17,899 nucleotides of DNA from NCBI GenBank assembly GCA_030833265.1, contig JAURHO010000017.1, positions 1 through 17,899 on the forward strand, given 5' to 3'. A model generated the notes under the pieces. The model saw only the letters and a list, made by a program, of their open reading frames with translations. It was not told the DNA's origin and did not search any database. Position 1 is the first letter of the stretch, and each line of letters opens with the position of its first letter. Shown here piece by piece: positions 1 through 8,161 of this stretch. The position numbers and the translations under genes were made by a program. This stretch comes from Crocinitomicaceae bacterium. GTDB lineage: Bacteria; Bacteroidota; Bacteroidia; Flavobacteriales_D; Crocinitomicaceae.

Positions 1-1
1 T

Positions 2-1819
2 GAGTTGGCACAAGGATTACACGGCCTATATCCTGAAAATCCAGCTAGATCCTACGAAGAAAAAATCAGAAAAGCCCGTGCAAATGGGGTACGCTATTTA
101 TTAATTCGTCGAAAAGTCACCAATTACGAACGCAAACGCTTGCGCAAACTGCCCATTTTTGAATTGGGCCAAATGAAGGGCGGAATCATTGATAACGTAG
201 AAACTATTCTGCGCAAAAAACCATACGGAAATTTACTTAACAGAACCTTAGGCTATTGCAAAGACCTTGATGGCAAGCCTTTTCGTGTTGGTATCGAAGG
301 CGCTTATTTTGAGTATTTAAAGGGTGAAGACGGAAAAGAAGTAGAACAACGCATTTCTTCAGGTTGGAAGAAAACAGGCAAGGTCATCAAAGAAGCAATT
401 GAGGGTGCCGATGTGATTTCTACAATCGATAAAGAAATTCAAGAAGTTGCTCATTCAGAACTTGAAAAACAAATGATCTTCATGAATGCTGAGCATGGCT
501 GTGTCATTTTGATGGACGTCAAAACCGGTTATGTTAGAGCAATTGCCAATCTTACAAAAATTGGAGAAGGCAAGTACACTGAAAATTACAACTACGCCAT
601 TGGTTATCTCGAAGTGCCAGGATCTACTTTTAAGTTAGCTTCTTTAATGGCAGGCCTCGAAGACGGCAAATTTAAAATTACCGATAAGGTCAACGCCGGC
701 GGCCGCTATGCTGTTGGTGGTTCAAGTATGTCAGATTCTAACCACGGTATGGGTTACGGCACCATTACTATTCAGCAAGCATTTGAAAAGTCGTCAAATG
801 TCATTCTGCAACTGATGCATCGCGTTTATCGCAATCAACCGGAGCAATTTATTGCGCAACTCAAACGCTTTGGTCTAACTGAAAAACTTGGCATCGATCT
901 CGAAGGTGAGCCGCGTCCGGATGTCGCCACTCCTGGTTCAAAAACTTGGTCAATTTTGTCCTTGCCTTGGACATCTGTGGGTTATGAAGTGCGCCAAACA
1001 CCGCTGCAAGTACTAGCTTTTTACAACGCAGTTGCTAATAAAGGCAAATTAGTCCGACCGCTTTTTGTTGAGAAAATCAAGCGCAATGGTCAGGTCATCA
1101 AAACCTTCAAGCCAGTTGTCCTCAATCCGCAAATTTGTTCCACGCATACCCTTAAAATATTACAAAGCTGTTTGGAGGGGGTCATGCTGCGCGGAACAGG
1201 TCGCTCCTTAAAAAGTTCTTTATTTACCATCGCCGGAAAAACCGGAACAGCTGTACTTACTGCTGCAGGTGGTGGTTATGGAACAGAAAATGGCAAATCA
1301 TATCAAGCTTCCTTTGTGGGATATTTTCCGGCTAAAAAACCAATTTACTCTTGTATTGTCGTGATTGCAAAACCTAAAAAGGCCTATTACGGTGCCGCGG
1401 TTTCGGGTACCGTTTTCGCTGAAATTGCCAATAAAGTTTATGCTTCTGCTTTGCAATATCACAGAGCAGTAAACGATCCAAGAGCTAAATTATCTCATGA
1501 CATTCCTACGGTAAAAAGTGGTGCTGCCAATGACTTAAAATATGTCATGAAAGAGCTCAATGTCCGCTACCAACAAAACAACGAAGCTGAATGGCTAAAA
1601 GGTGACACCACAGATCAGCGCCTAGAAGTTTCTCGAAAGGTGATTACCCAGAAAAAGGTTCCGAATGTATTGGGAATGACTGCCAAAGATGCCGTATACA
1701 TTCTTGAAAGCAGAGGTTTAGTGGTGACGCTAAATGGCCTTGGAAGGGTAGTTAGTCAATCAATTGCACCAGGCAATCAAATCGTTAAAGGACAAGTCGT
1801 TCAACTCAAATTAAATTAA
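2..1819 (+). CDS. ftsI: Penicillin-binding protein 3 / FtsI, septal peptidoglycan transpeptidase (5' end missing)
   Basis: This is the class B penicillin-binding protein that crosslinks septal peptidoglycan in the periplasm, working with FtsW. The reading frame is open to the left edge, so the cytoplasmic tail, membrane anchor and start of the dimerisation domain are missing; the TTG at base 5 is only an internal codon. Counting that codon as residue 1, the transpeptidase motifs are complete: active-site Ser207 and Lys210 (STFK), SSN at 263-265, and KTGT at 412-415. Residues about 550-604 form a single PASTA domain, beginning KKVPNVLGM. PASTA tails on FtsI are known in Bacteroidota, and the order of neighbours (murE follows after one base) fits the dcw cluster. 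The identification is firm; only the true start lies outside the window. Confidence 0.96.
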   Translation, partial: ELAQGLHGLYPENPARSYEEKIRKARANGVRYLLIRRKVTNYERKRLRKLPIFELGQMKGGIIDNVETILRKKPYGNLLNRTLGYCKDLDGKPFRVGIEGAYFEYLKGEDGKEVEQRISSGWKKTGKVIKEAIEGADVISTIDKEIQEVAHSELEKQMIFMNAEHGCVILMDVKTGYVRAIANLTKIGEGKYTENYNYAIGYLEVPGSTFKLASLMAGLEDGKFKITDKVNAGGRYAVGGSSMSDSNHGMGYGTITIQQAFEKSSNVILQLMHRVYRNQPEQFIAQLKRFGLTEKLGIDLEGEPRPDVATPGSKTWSILSLPWTSVGYEVRQTPLQVLAFYNAVANKGKLVRPLFVEKIKRNGQVIKTFKPVVLNPQICSTHTLKILQSCLEGVMLRGTGRSLKSSLFTIAGKTGTAVLTAAGGGYGTENGKSYQASFVGYFPAKKPIYSCIVVIAKPKKAYYGAAVSGTVFAEIANKVYASALQYHRAVNDPRAKLSHDIPTVKSGAANDLKYVMKELNVRYQQNNEAEWLKGDTTDQRLEVSRKVITQKKVPNVLGMTAKDAVYILESRGLVVTLNGLGRVVSQSIAPGNQIVKGQVVQLKLN

Positions 1820-1820
1820 C

Positions 1821-3281
1821 ATGCAACCCTTGAATCATTTGTTAGCAGCAGTAGTCGGTCAGCACATCCAAGGTGAGCTTACTCAGGCAATCGCTTCCAT
1901 TGAATTCGATTCAAGAAAGGCAGCGGCCAATACCATTTTTGTCTGTATTGTAGGTTCGCAGGCCAACGGACACAAATATGTTCAACAAGCTTATGCCCAA
2001 GGTTGTCGGGCATTTATCACCCAAGAGGTTGTAGAATTAGCCCCAGATGCTTGTGTTTACCAAGTTAAGAACACCAGTGTAGCTTTGGCGCAGTTGGCTT
2101 GTGCGTTTTATGGGCACCCTTCAAAAGAACTTAAGTTGGTTGGTGTAACCGGCACCAATGGCAAAACCACTACAGCAACCTTACTCCACGATCTTTTTAC
2201 AGCATTGGGCTATAAAGCAGGTTTGTTGTCAACCGTTGTCAATAAAATTGAACAAGAAGCCATTGTTTCTACACATACAACGCCAGATCCAGTAAGCCTC
2301 AATGCACTGCTCAGACAAATGGTGAATGCAGGTTGCACACACTGTTTTATGGAAGTGAGTTCGCATGCCATTGATCAACACCGCATTGGCGGGCTTCATT
2401 TTGCAGCAGCTGGCTTTACCAATATAACACATGACCACCTCGATTATCACCACACTTTTGCCGAATATTTGAAAGTTAAAAAGGCCTTTTTTGATGGCCT
2501 GGATGCTTCGGCATTTGCTCTGGTTAACGCCGATGACAAAAATGGCGCGGTCATGTTGCAAAACACAAAAGCAAAAAAGCTCATGTATGCGCTCCGGACA
2601 CCAGCCGATGTCAAGGGTAAAATTATTGAGAACAGCTTGGCCGGTTTGGTCTTGCAAATCAATGGCCAAGAGGTGCACACCCGTTTGGTTGGTGCTTTTA
2701 ATGCTTCCAATTTACTTTTAGTTTATGGCTTAGCAGTTGGTTTGGGCGAAGCGCCTATGGAAGTATTGCGTATTATTAGTCAGTTGAGTCATGTGGCGGG
2801 TCGTTTTGAATATGTCAAGAGCCCAAAAGGCATCACGGCCATTATTGATTACGCGCATACGCCAGACGCACTTGAAAATGTACTTGCCACCATTGCAGCT
2901 TTCAGAAAAGGAAGCACCAAAGTATTTACAGTGGTGGGGTGCGGCGGTGACCGCGATAAAGAAAAGCGCCCTAAAATGGCCGCTATTGCTGCGGCTAAAA
3001 GCAATCAAGTCATTCTAACCTCGGATAATCCACGCTCCGAAGATCCAAACCAAATCTTAAAAGACATGGAAGCAGGTCTAGGAACTGAGGAAGCACTCCA
3101 TACACTTTCTATCGTTGATCGTCAGCAGGCAATTAAGATGGCCGTTATGCTGGCTCAGCCCGGCGATATCATATTAGTGGCAGGTAAAGGCCACGAGACC
3201 TACCAAGAAATCAAGGGTGTGAAAACCGATTTCGACGATGTAGCGATTACACAAACCTTGTTTAACCAACTCGATAAATAA
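1821..3281 (+). CDS. murE: UDP-MurNAc-tripeptide synthetase MurE (meso-DAP-adding)
   Basis: This cytoplasmic ATP-dependent ligase adds the third stem-peptide residue to UDP-MurNAc-L-Ala-D-Glu. The 486-residue length is normal for the family. The ATP-binding loop GTNGKTT is at residues 111-117, and Lys220 in YLKVK is in the position of the carbamylated lysine. The amino-acid recognition motif DNPR is at 402-405; this form is known from enzymes that add meso-diaminopimelate, while lysine-adding enzymes differ there, so I infer mDAP peptidoglycan. The ATG follows the ftsI stop after one base, in the junction TAACATG, so translation is probably coupled to ftsI. The central part also has open frames in other phases, which I treat as shadows. 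Confidence 0.97.
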   Translation: MQPLNHLLAAVVGQHIQGELTQAIASIEFDSRKAAANTIFVCIVGSQANGHKYVQQAYAQGCRAFITQEVVELAPDACVYQVKNTSVALAQLACAFYGHPSKELKLVGVTGTNGKTTTATLLHDLFTALGYKAGLLSTVVNKIEQEAIVSTHTTPDPVSLNALLRQMVNAGCTHCFMEVSSHAIDQHRIGGLHFAAAGFTNITHDHLDYHHTFAEYLKVKKAFFDGLDASAFALVNADDKNGAVMLQNTKAKKLMYALRTPADVKGKIIENSLAGLVLQINGQEVHTRLVGAFNASNLLLVYGLAVGLGEAPMEVLRIISQLSHVAGRFEYVKSPKGITAIIDYAHTPDALENVLATIAAFRKGSTKVFTVVGCGGDRDKEKRPKMAAIAAAKSNQVILTSDNPRSEDPNQILKDMEAGLGTEEALHTLSIVDRQQAIKMAVMLAQPGDIILVAGKGHETYQEIKGVKTDFDDVAITQTLFNQLDK

Positions 3282-3282
3282 C

Positions 3283-4527
3283 ATGCTTTATTACTTATTC
3301 ACTTGGCTCGATCAACTCAATGTACCTGGTGCAGGTTTATTTCATTACATCTCTTTTCGCGCCGGATTTGCACTCATTTTTTCCTTGATTGTTTCGGTCA
3401 TCATCGGTAAAAAAATCATTAACAAATTACGCAAACAGCAAATCGGTGAAACAGTTCGCGACCTCGGTTTGGCTGGTCAAATTGAAAAATCGGGTACACC
3501 GACTATGGGTGGCTTGATCATTTTGGCGGCCATTTTAGTGCCGACACTTTTATTTGCCAAGTTGCATAATATCTATGTGATCACGATGTTGGTGGCGACC
3601 ATCTGGTTAGGCGCGATTGGCTTCATTGACGACTACATTAAAGTATTCAAAAAGAACAAAGAAGGTTTAAAAGGAACCTTTAAAGTGATTGGTCAAATTG
3701 GGGTTGGACTCATTGTAGGTTCTATCCTCTATTTCTCAGACGACGTTGTGGTGCACAAGCGCGTCGATGCCGACTACAAATTACAAGCCGATGAAACTTA
3801 TGTAACGCATGAGCACGTGCAGTCTGAAGGCGAGACCTACAAATGGATCAAAACCGACGACATGACCACGACCATTCCTTTTTTCAAAGGAAATGAGTTC
3901 AATTACAATTGGTTAATTGGTGATGTCAATAAATCTTATGGTTGGTTACTCTTTATCCCAATTGTCATCTTTATCGTAATTGCGGTATCTAACGGCGCCA
4001 ACATGACAGATGGCCTTGATGGTTTGGCAACGGGAACCTCTGCAATTGTAGGTATTGCTCTTGCTGTTTTGGCCTACGTAAGTTCACATGCCAAATTCGC
4101 CGACTACCTCAATGTCATGTACATTCCAGAAGCTGAGGAGTTGGTGATTTTCATTGCAGCATTTGTTGGGGCATGTATTGGTTTCTTGTGGTACAATGCG
4201 TTTCCTGCGCAAGTATTTATGGGCGATACCGGAAGCTTGGCTTTGGGTGGCATCATTGCTGTTTTTGCCATCGCTATCCGCAAAGAATTACTCATACCTG
4301 TGCTTTGTGGTATTTTCCTAATTGAAAATGTATCGGTCATGCTGCAAGTAGGCTATTTCAAATTCACCAAACGGCGCTTCGGCGAGGGTAGGCGCATCTT
4401 CCTGATGGCACCATTGCATCACCATTATCAGAAAAAAGGCATTCACGAAGCCAAAATTGTAGCACGTTTCTGGATTGTAGCCGTGTTGCTTGCAGTAATA
4501 ACGATAGTCACCCTCAAACTGAGATAA
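3283..4527 (+). CDS. mraY: Phospho-MurNAc-pentapeptide transferase MraY (lipid I synthesis)
   Basis: This integral membrane enzyme moves phospho-MurNAc-pentapeptide from UDP to undecaprenyl phosphate, making lipid I. Family motifs are all visible: DDYIKV from Asp116-Asp117, the NMTDGLDGL block around 240-248, MGDTGS at 313-318, and the triple histidine 379-381 in APLHHHYQ. The protein has 414 residues against about 360 in E. coli. The excess is a hydrophilic stretch of roughly residues 150-205 (starting SDDVVVHKR, ending near NEFNYNW) between two membrane helices. Long MraY proteins of this type are usual in Bacteroidota. The ATG follows the murE stop after one base (TAACATG). Confidence 0.97.
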   Translation: MLYYLFTWLDQLNVPGAGLFHYISFRAGFALIFSLIVSVIIGKKIINKLRKQQIGETVRDLGLAGQIEKSGTPTMGGLIILAAILVPTLLFAKLHNIYVITMLVATIWLGAIGFIDDYIKVFKKNKEGLKGTFKVIGQIGVGLIVGSILYFSDDVVVHKRVDADYKLQADETYVTHEHVQSEGETYKWIKTDDMTTTIPFFKGNEFNYNWLIGDVNKSYGWLLFIPIVIFIVIAVSNGANMTDGLDGLATGTSAIVGIALAVLAYVSSHAKFADYLNVMYIPEAEELVIFIAAFVGACIGFLWYNAFPAQVFMGDTGSLALGGIIAVFAIAIRKELLIPVLCGIFLIENVSVMLQVGYFKFTKRRFGEGRRIFLMAPLHHHYQKKGIHEAKIVARFWIVAVLLAVITIVTLKLR

Positions 4528-4528
4528 C

Positions 4529-5875
4529 ATGACTCAAAAAATGCAAAAATTAATCATACTTGGCGCCGGTGAATCTGGCGTGGGCGCAGCCATTCTCGGC
4601 AAAGAGAAGGGGTATGATGTTTTTGTATCTGATGCTTCGGCTATCAAAGCATCTTTCCAAAAAGAATTGCAAGCAGCAACAATTGAATTTGAATCAGGGC
4701 AGCATACAATGCCGCGTATTTTAGCTGCAGACCTCATTATTAAATCCCCAGGAATTCCTGAAAAAACAGCACTCATGAAAGCCATTCGTGAGGCAGGGAT
4801 TAAAGTAATTTCAGAAATTGAATTTGCGGGTTATTATTCAAAGGCTAAGCACATTTGCATTACAGGAAGTAATGGTAAAACCACTACATCCTTGTGGTGT
4901 TATCACATTCTTAAAAATGCGGGCCTCAGTGTCGGTTTGGCAGGAAATGTAGGGCAAAGTTTTGCCAAGCAGGTGGCGCAAGAAAACTATGATTATTATG
5001 TGTTGGAATTGAGCTCTTTTCAGCTCGACGACATGTTTGATTTCAAGGCAGACATTGCCATCCTGACCAATATTACCCCCGATCACCTCGATCGTTACCA
5101 CTACGAATTACAAAACTACGTGAACGCCAAGTTCCGCATTTTACAAAATCAAACTGCAGCAGACTTTTTCATTTTCAATGCCGATGACCCCATCATTGCG
5201 GCCCAATTGAAAACAACTCAAACTGCGGCCCAACTTCGCCCCTTTTCTATGCAACAAACCATAGAAGAAGGTGGATACGCAACAACAGAACAACTCAACA
5301 TCAACATAAACAAACAACAACTTACCATGTCTATTCACGAATTAGCTTTAAAGGGTAAACACAATACCCAAAATGCATTGGCCGCAGGAATTGCAGCCAG
5401 GCTAGTAGAAATCCGCACTGAACTCGTGCGCGAAAGCCTAGAAGATTTTGTCAATGTCGAACACCGCATGGAGTTCGTGGCTAAAGTCAACGGCATTGAA
5501 TTTATCAATGACTCCAAGGCGACAAATATTAATGCAGCTTGGTTTGCTTTAGAATCTATGGAGAAACCTACCGTATGGATTGTAGGCGGAGTCGATAAAG
5601 GCAATGACTATAGTGAATTATTTGACCTCGTTTCTCAGAAAGTAAAAGCGATCATTTGCTTAGGCGTGGATAATCAAAAAATCATTGAAGCTTTCCAAGA
5701 TAAAGTTGCTCATATCGTAGAAGCGAAATCAGCAACCGAAGCGGTGGCTTATGGGTATCGTTTGGCTGAAAAGGATGAAACAGTTTTGCTTTCTCCTGCT
5801 TGTGCCAGTTTTGATCTATTTGAAAGCTACGAAGACCGCGGTCAGCAGTTCAAACAAGCGGTTCGCATGCTTTAA
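4529..5875 (+). CDS. murD: UDP-MurNAc-L-alanine:D-glutamate ligase MurD
   Basis: This cytoplasmic ligase adds D-glutamate to UDP-MurNAc-L-Ala using ATP. The 448-residue protein has the N-terminal nucleotide-sugar fold starting LIILGAGESGVG, the P-loop GSNGKTT at 113-119, the ITPDHLDRY segment, and Lys201 in NAKFR at the place of the carbamylated lysine. The C-terminal Mur ligase domain includes NDSKATN and the conserved LLSPACASFD. I chose ATG 4529 because it continues the TAACATG junction with mraY; an in-frame ATG at 4541 (MQKLIILGAG) is a possible shorter start. The next gene, ftsW, begins 9 bases after the stop. Confidence 0.97.
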   Translation: MTQKMQKLIILGAGESGVGAAILGKEKGYDVFVSDASAIKASFQKELQAATIEFESGQHTMPRILAADLIIKSPGIPEKTALMKAIREAGIKVISEIEFAGYYSKAKHICITGSNGKTTTSLWCYHILKNAGLSVGLAGNVGQSFAKQVAQENYDYYVLELSSFQLDDMFDFKADIAILTNITPDHLDRYHYELQNYVNAKFRILQNQTAADFFIFNADDPIIAAQLKTTQTAAQLRPFSMQQTIEEGGYATTEQLNININKQQLTMSIHELALKGKHNTQNALAAGIAARLVEIRTELVRESLEDFVNVEHRMEFVAKVNGIEFINDSKATNINAAWFALESMEKPTVWIVGGVDKGNDYSELFDLVSQKVKAIICLGVDNQKIIEAFQDKVAHIVEAKSATEAVAYGYRLAEKDETVLLSPACASFDLFESYEDRGQQFKQAVRML

Positions 5876-5884
5876 TAAAGTTCC

Positions 5885-7063
5885 ATGAGATCCTATCTGA
5901 AATACCTCAAAGGCGATCCTGTTATTTGGATCATCACCTTACTAATGATGGCTTTTTCATTGGTAACGGTGTATAGTTTTGTACCGATTTTGATCAAAAT
6001 TGAGGGTGGATCTCCGTTTCTTTATCTCTTCAAGCATTTAGTTTATGTGGTGCTGGGCTTTGGTTCCATGTTCCTCATTCATCGGGTACCGGCTAAGTAC
6101 ATTAGTCAGCTCGCTAAATTTGCTTATTATTTGGGTTTAACCTTGCTCTTGTTTACTTGGTTTTTTGGAGCTGAGGTGAATGGCGCAGGTCGTTGGATCC
6201 GTATTCCTTTCGTAAATCTTACTTTTCAATCCTCAGATTTTGCAAAGCTGGCTTTGATCATCTATTTGAGTAAGTTGTTGGTGCGCAAGCAGCAAAAATT
6301 TGACAATTGGAAAGAAGGAATCTTCCCACTTTTGATCCCTATCGGAATCACGTGTATTCTTATTTTAAAAGATAATTTCTCGACTGCAGCCATGCTCTTT
6401 TTATTGAGTATGATCATGCTTTTTATTGGCAGAGTTCCGCTAATGAAGTTGTTTACTTTGGCCGCCATTGGGGTAGGTATTGTGGCTCTGGTAGTTGGGG
6501 CCCACTTAACTTTTCCTGATGCAAATATCCTTCCGCGTTATGACACCTGGATGAATCGCATCAACAACCGAGTCGATGCCACCAATCAGAGTATCGAGAG
6601 CCTGCAAGCCAACCAACAAGCCAATAATGCCAAGTTGGCCATTTCAGTTGGTTCTGTTTTTGGACAGGGTGTCGGTGATGGCAAGCTCAAGGAATTTTTA
6701 CCTGAGGCTTATGCCGATTTTTACTATGCCACTTTCGTAGAGGAATTTGGTTCAGGGGCAGCATTAGTTTTGGTGTTTCTTTATCTCATTTTACTCTACC
6801 GAATGATCCGTATTTCCCTCAAGACCACAGACCTTTTTCAGAGTTATGTCTGCATGGGAATCGGCATTCATCTTTTGACACAGGCTAGCATCAATATGTT
6901 GGTATGTACAGGTGTTTTTCCAGTAACGGGTCAAAACATGCCTTTTTTAGCAATGGGAGGTTCGGCACTCGTGATGGCCTGTATTTCAATCGGCGTGGTT
7001 CAATCATTTGCCAAGGAGTTGCCGCAAGCAAACAAGGAAGATAAATTTGAAGAATTAGCATAG
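5885..7063 (+). CDS. ftsW: FtsW, SEDS-family septal peptidoglycan polymerase
   Basis: This SEDS membrane glycosyltransferase polymerises lipid II at the septum as the partner of FtsI. The 392 residues contain about ten hydrophobic segments with a large hydrophilic loop near residues 215-275. The signature stretch NGAGRWIRI is followed by FQSSDFAK at 114-121, where many other bacteria have FQPSEFAK. The likely catalytic aspartate is Asp278 in ADFYYATFVEEFG, aligned by pattern with the essential Asp of SEDS proteins. Its place between murD and murG supports FtsW rather than the elongation homologue RodA. The murG start follows its stop with no base between (TAGATG), so the two are probably coupled. 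Confidence 0.95.
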   Translation: MRSYLKYLKGDPVIWIITLLMMAFSLVTVYSFVPILIKIEGGSPFLYLFKHLVYVVLGFGSMFLIHRVPAKYISQLAKFAYYLGLTLLLFTWFFGAEVNGAGRWIRIPFVNLTFQSSDFAKLALIIYLSKLLVRKQQKFDNWKEGIFPLLIPIGITCILILKDNFSTAAMLFLLSMIMLFIGRVPLMKLFTLAAIGVGIVALVVGAHLTFPDANILPRYDTWMNRINNRVDATNQSIESLQANQQANNAKLAISVGSVFGQGVGDGKLKEFLPEAYADFYYATFVEEFGSGAALVLVFLYLILLYRMIRISLKTTDLFQSYVCMGIGIHLLTQASINMLVCTGVFPVTGQNMPFLAMGGSALVMACISIGVVQSFAKELPQANKEDKFEELA

Positions 7064-8161
7064 ATGATCAAAAGAGTAATCATTTCAGGAGGAGGAACCG
7101 GCGGACATATTTTCCCAGCTTTGGCCATTGCCGATGAAATCAAAAAGCGCAATCCAGAGGCGGCAATTTTATTTATTGGGGCCCGTGGCCGCATGGAGAT
7201 GGAAAAAATCCCGCAAGCAGGTTATGAAATTATCGGCCTGCCAATAGCTGGTTTGCAAAGAAAACTCACCTGGAAAAATCTCTTGCTTCCCTTCAAATTA
7301 ATCCGAAGTTTTTATTTGGTTTTTAGTGTCATCAAGAAGTTCAAACCAGAATTAGTAATAGGGGTTGGGGGATATGCGAGTGGGCCAACTTTACAAATGG
7401 CGCAGTTGCTTCAGATTCCTACGTTACTTCAAGAACAGAACTCGTATCCCGGAAAAACCAACAAGATTTTAGCTAAAAAAGCAAAAGCCATTTGCGTAGC
7501 ATATCCTGGGATGGAGCGCTTCTTTCCAAAAGATAAAATTGCTTACACCGGAAATCCGGTTCGGGCAAATCTTGCCATTGACCTTCATCCGCTTCGTGCT
7601 GAGGCTGCAGGTTTTTTTGGTTTGGAACAAAATAAGCCAACCATATTGATCATCGGTGGCAGTTTAGGAGCCCTTACTTTAAATGAAAGTATGCACGCTG
7701 CACTTGCCGCCGTTCAAGAGAAAAACGTCCAAGTACTTTGGCAATGCGGAAAATCCTATGATGCCAAATTGCAGCAAAACTCAAATACAATGCCTGCCAA
7801 TGTCAAGGTCTTGCCTTTTATACAACGCATGGATCTCGCTTATGCCTTGGCTGATGTAATTATTTCAAGGGCAGGTGCGCTGTCAGTGAGCGAATTGGCT
7901 TTGGTTGGGAAACCGAGTATTTTGGTACCCTCTCCAAATGTGGCCGAAGACCATCAAACTAAAAACGCGCTTTCTTTGGTCGAGCAGCAGGCGGCACTTC
8001 TTATCAAGGATGCGGATGCCCGTGCTCAACTCATGCAAGCTTGTTTTGACTTATTAGTAGCAGCTGATCAACAGCAAGTGCTTTCAGAAAACTTGAAAGC
8101 CCTTGGCTTGCCATTAGCGACGCAAAATATTGTCGATGTCTGTGAAAAAGTAGTGGCCTAA
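7064..8161 (+). CDS. murG: UDP-GlcNAc:lipid I GlcNAc transferase MurG (lipid II synthesis)
   Basis: This GT-B glycosyltransferase acts on the inner face of the cytoplasmic membrane and adds GlcNAc to lipid I, giving lipid II. The 365-residue protein has the N-terminal glycine loop GGGTGGH followed by IFPALAIADEI, the segment GVGGYASGP, LLQEQNSYPGKTNK, a second glycine loop GGSLGA, and the donor-binding region SRAGALSVSE through VAEDHQTKNA. Length and motifs are ordinary for the family. The ATG adjoins the ftsW stop directly, and the murG stop TAA shares its last base with the murC ATG (TAATG). Confidence 0.97.
   Translation: MIKRVIISGGGTGGHIFPALAIADEIKKRNPEAAILFIGARGRMEMEKIPQAGYEIIGLPIAGLQRKLTWKNLLLPFKLIRSFYLVFSVIKKFKPELVIGVGGYASGPTLQMAQLLQIPTLLQEQNSYPGKTNKILAKKAKAICVAYPGMERFFPKDKIAYTGNPVRANLAIDLHPLRAEAAGFFGLEQNKPTILIIGGSLGALTLNESMHAALAAVQEKNVQVLWQCGKSYDAKLQQNSNTMPANVKVLPFIQRMDLAYALADVIISRAGALSVSELALVGKPSILVPSPNVAEDHQTKNALSLVEQQAALLIKDADARAQLMQACFDLLVAADQQQVLSENLKALGLPLATQNIVDVCEKVVA

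Noticed and set aside
2229..2678. A 149-codon minus-strand open frame opposite murE
   Set aside because: It lies inside murE, is rich in Cys, Ile and His without a domain pattern, and is best explained as a shadow frame.
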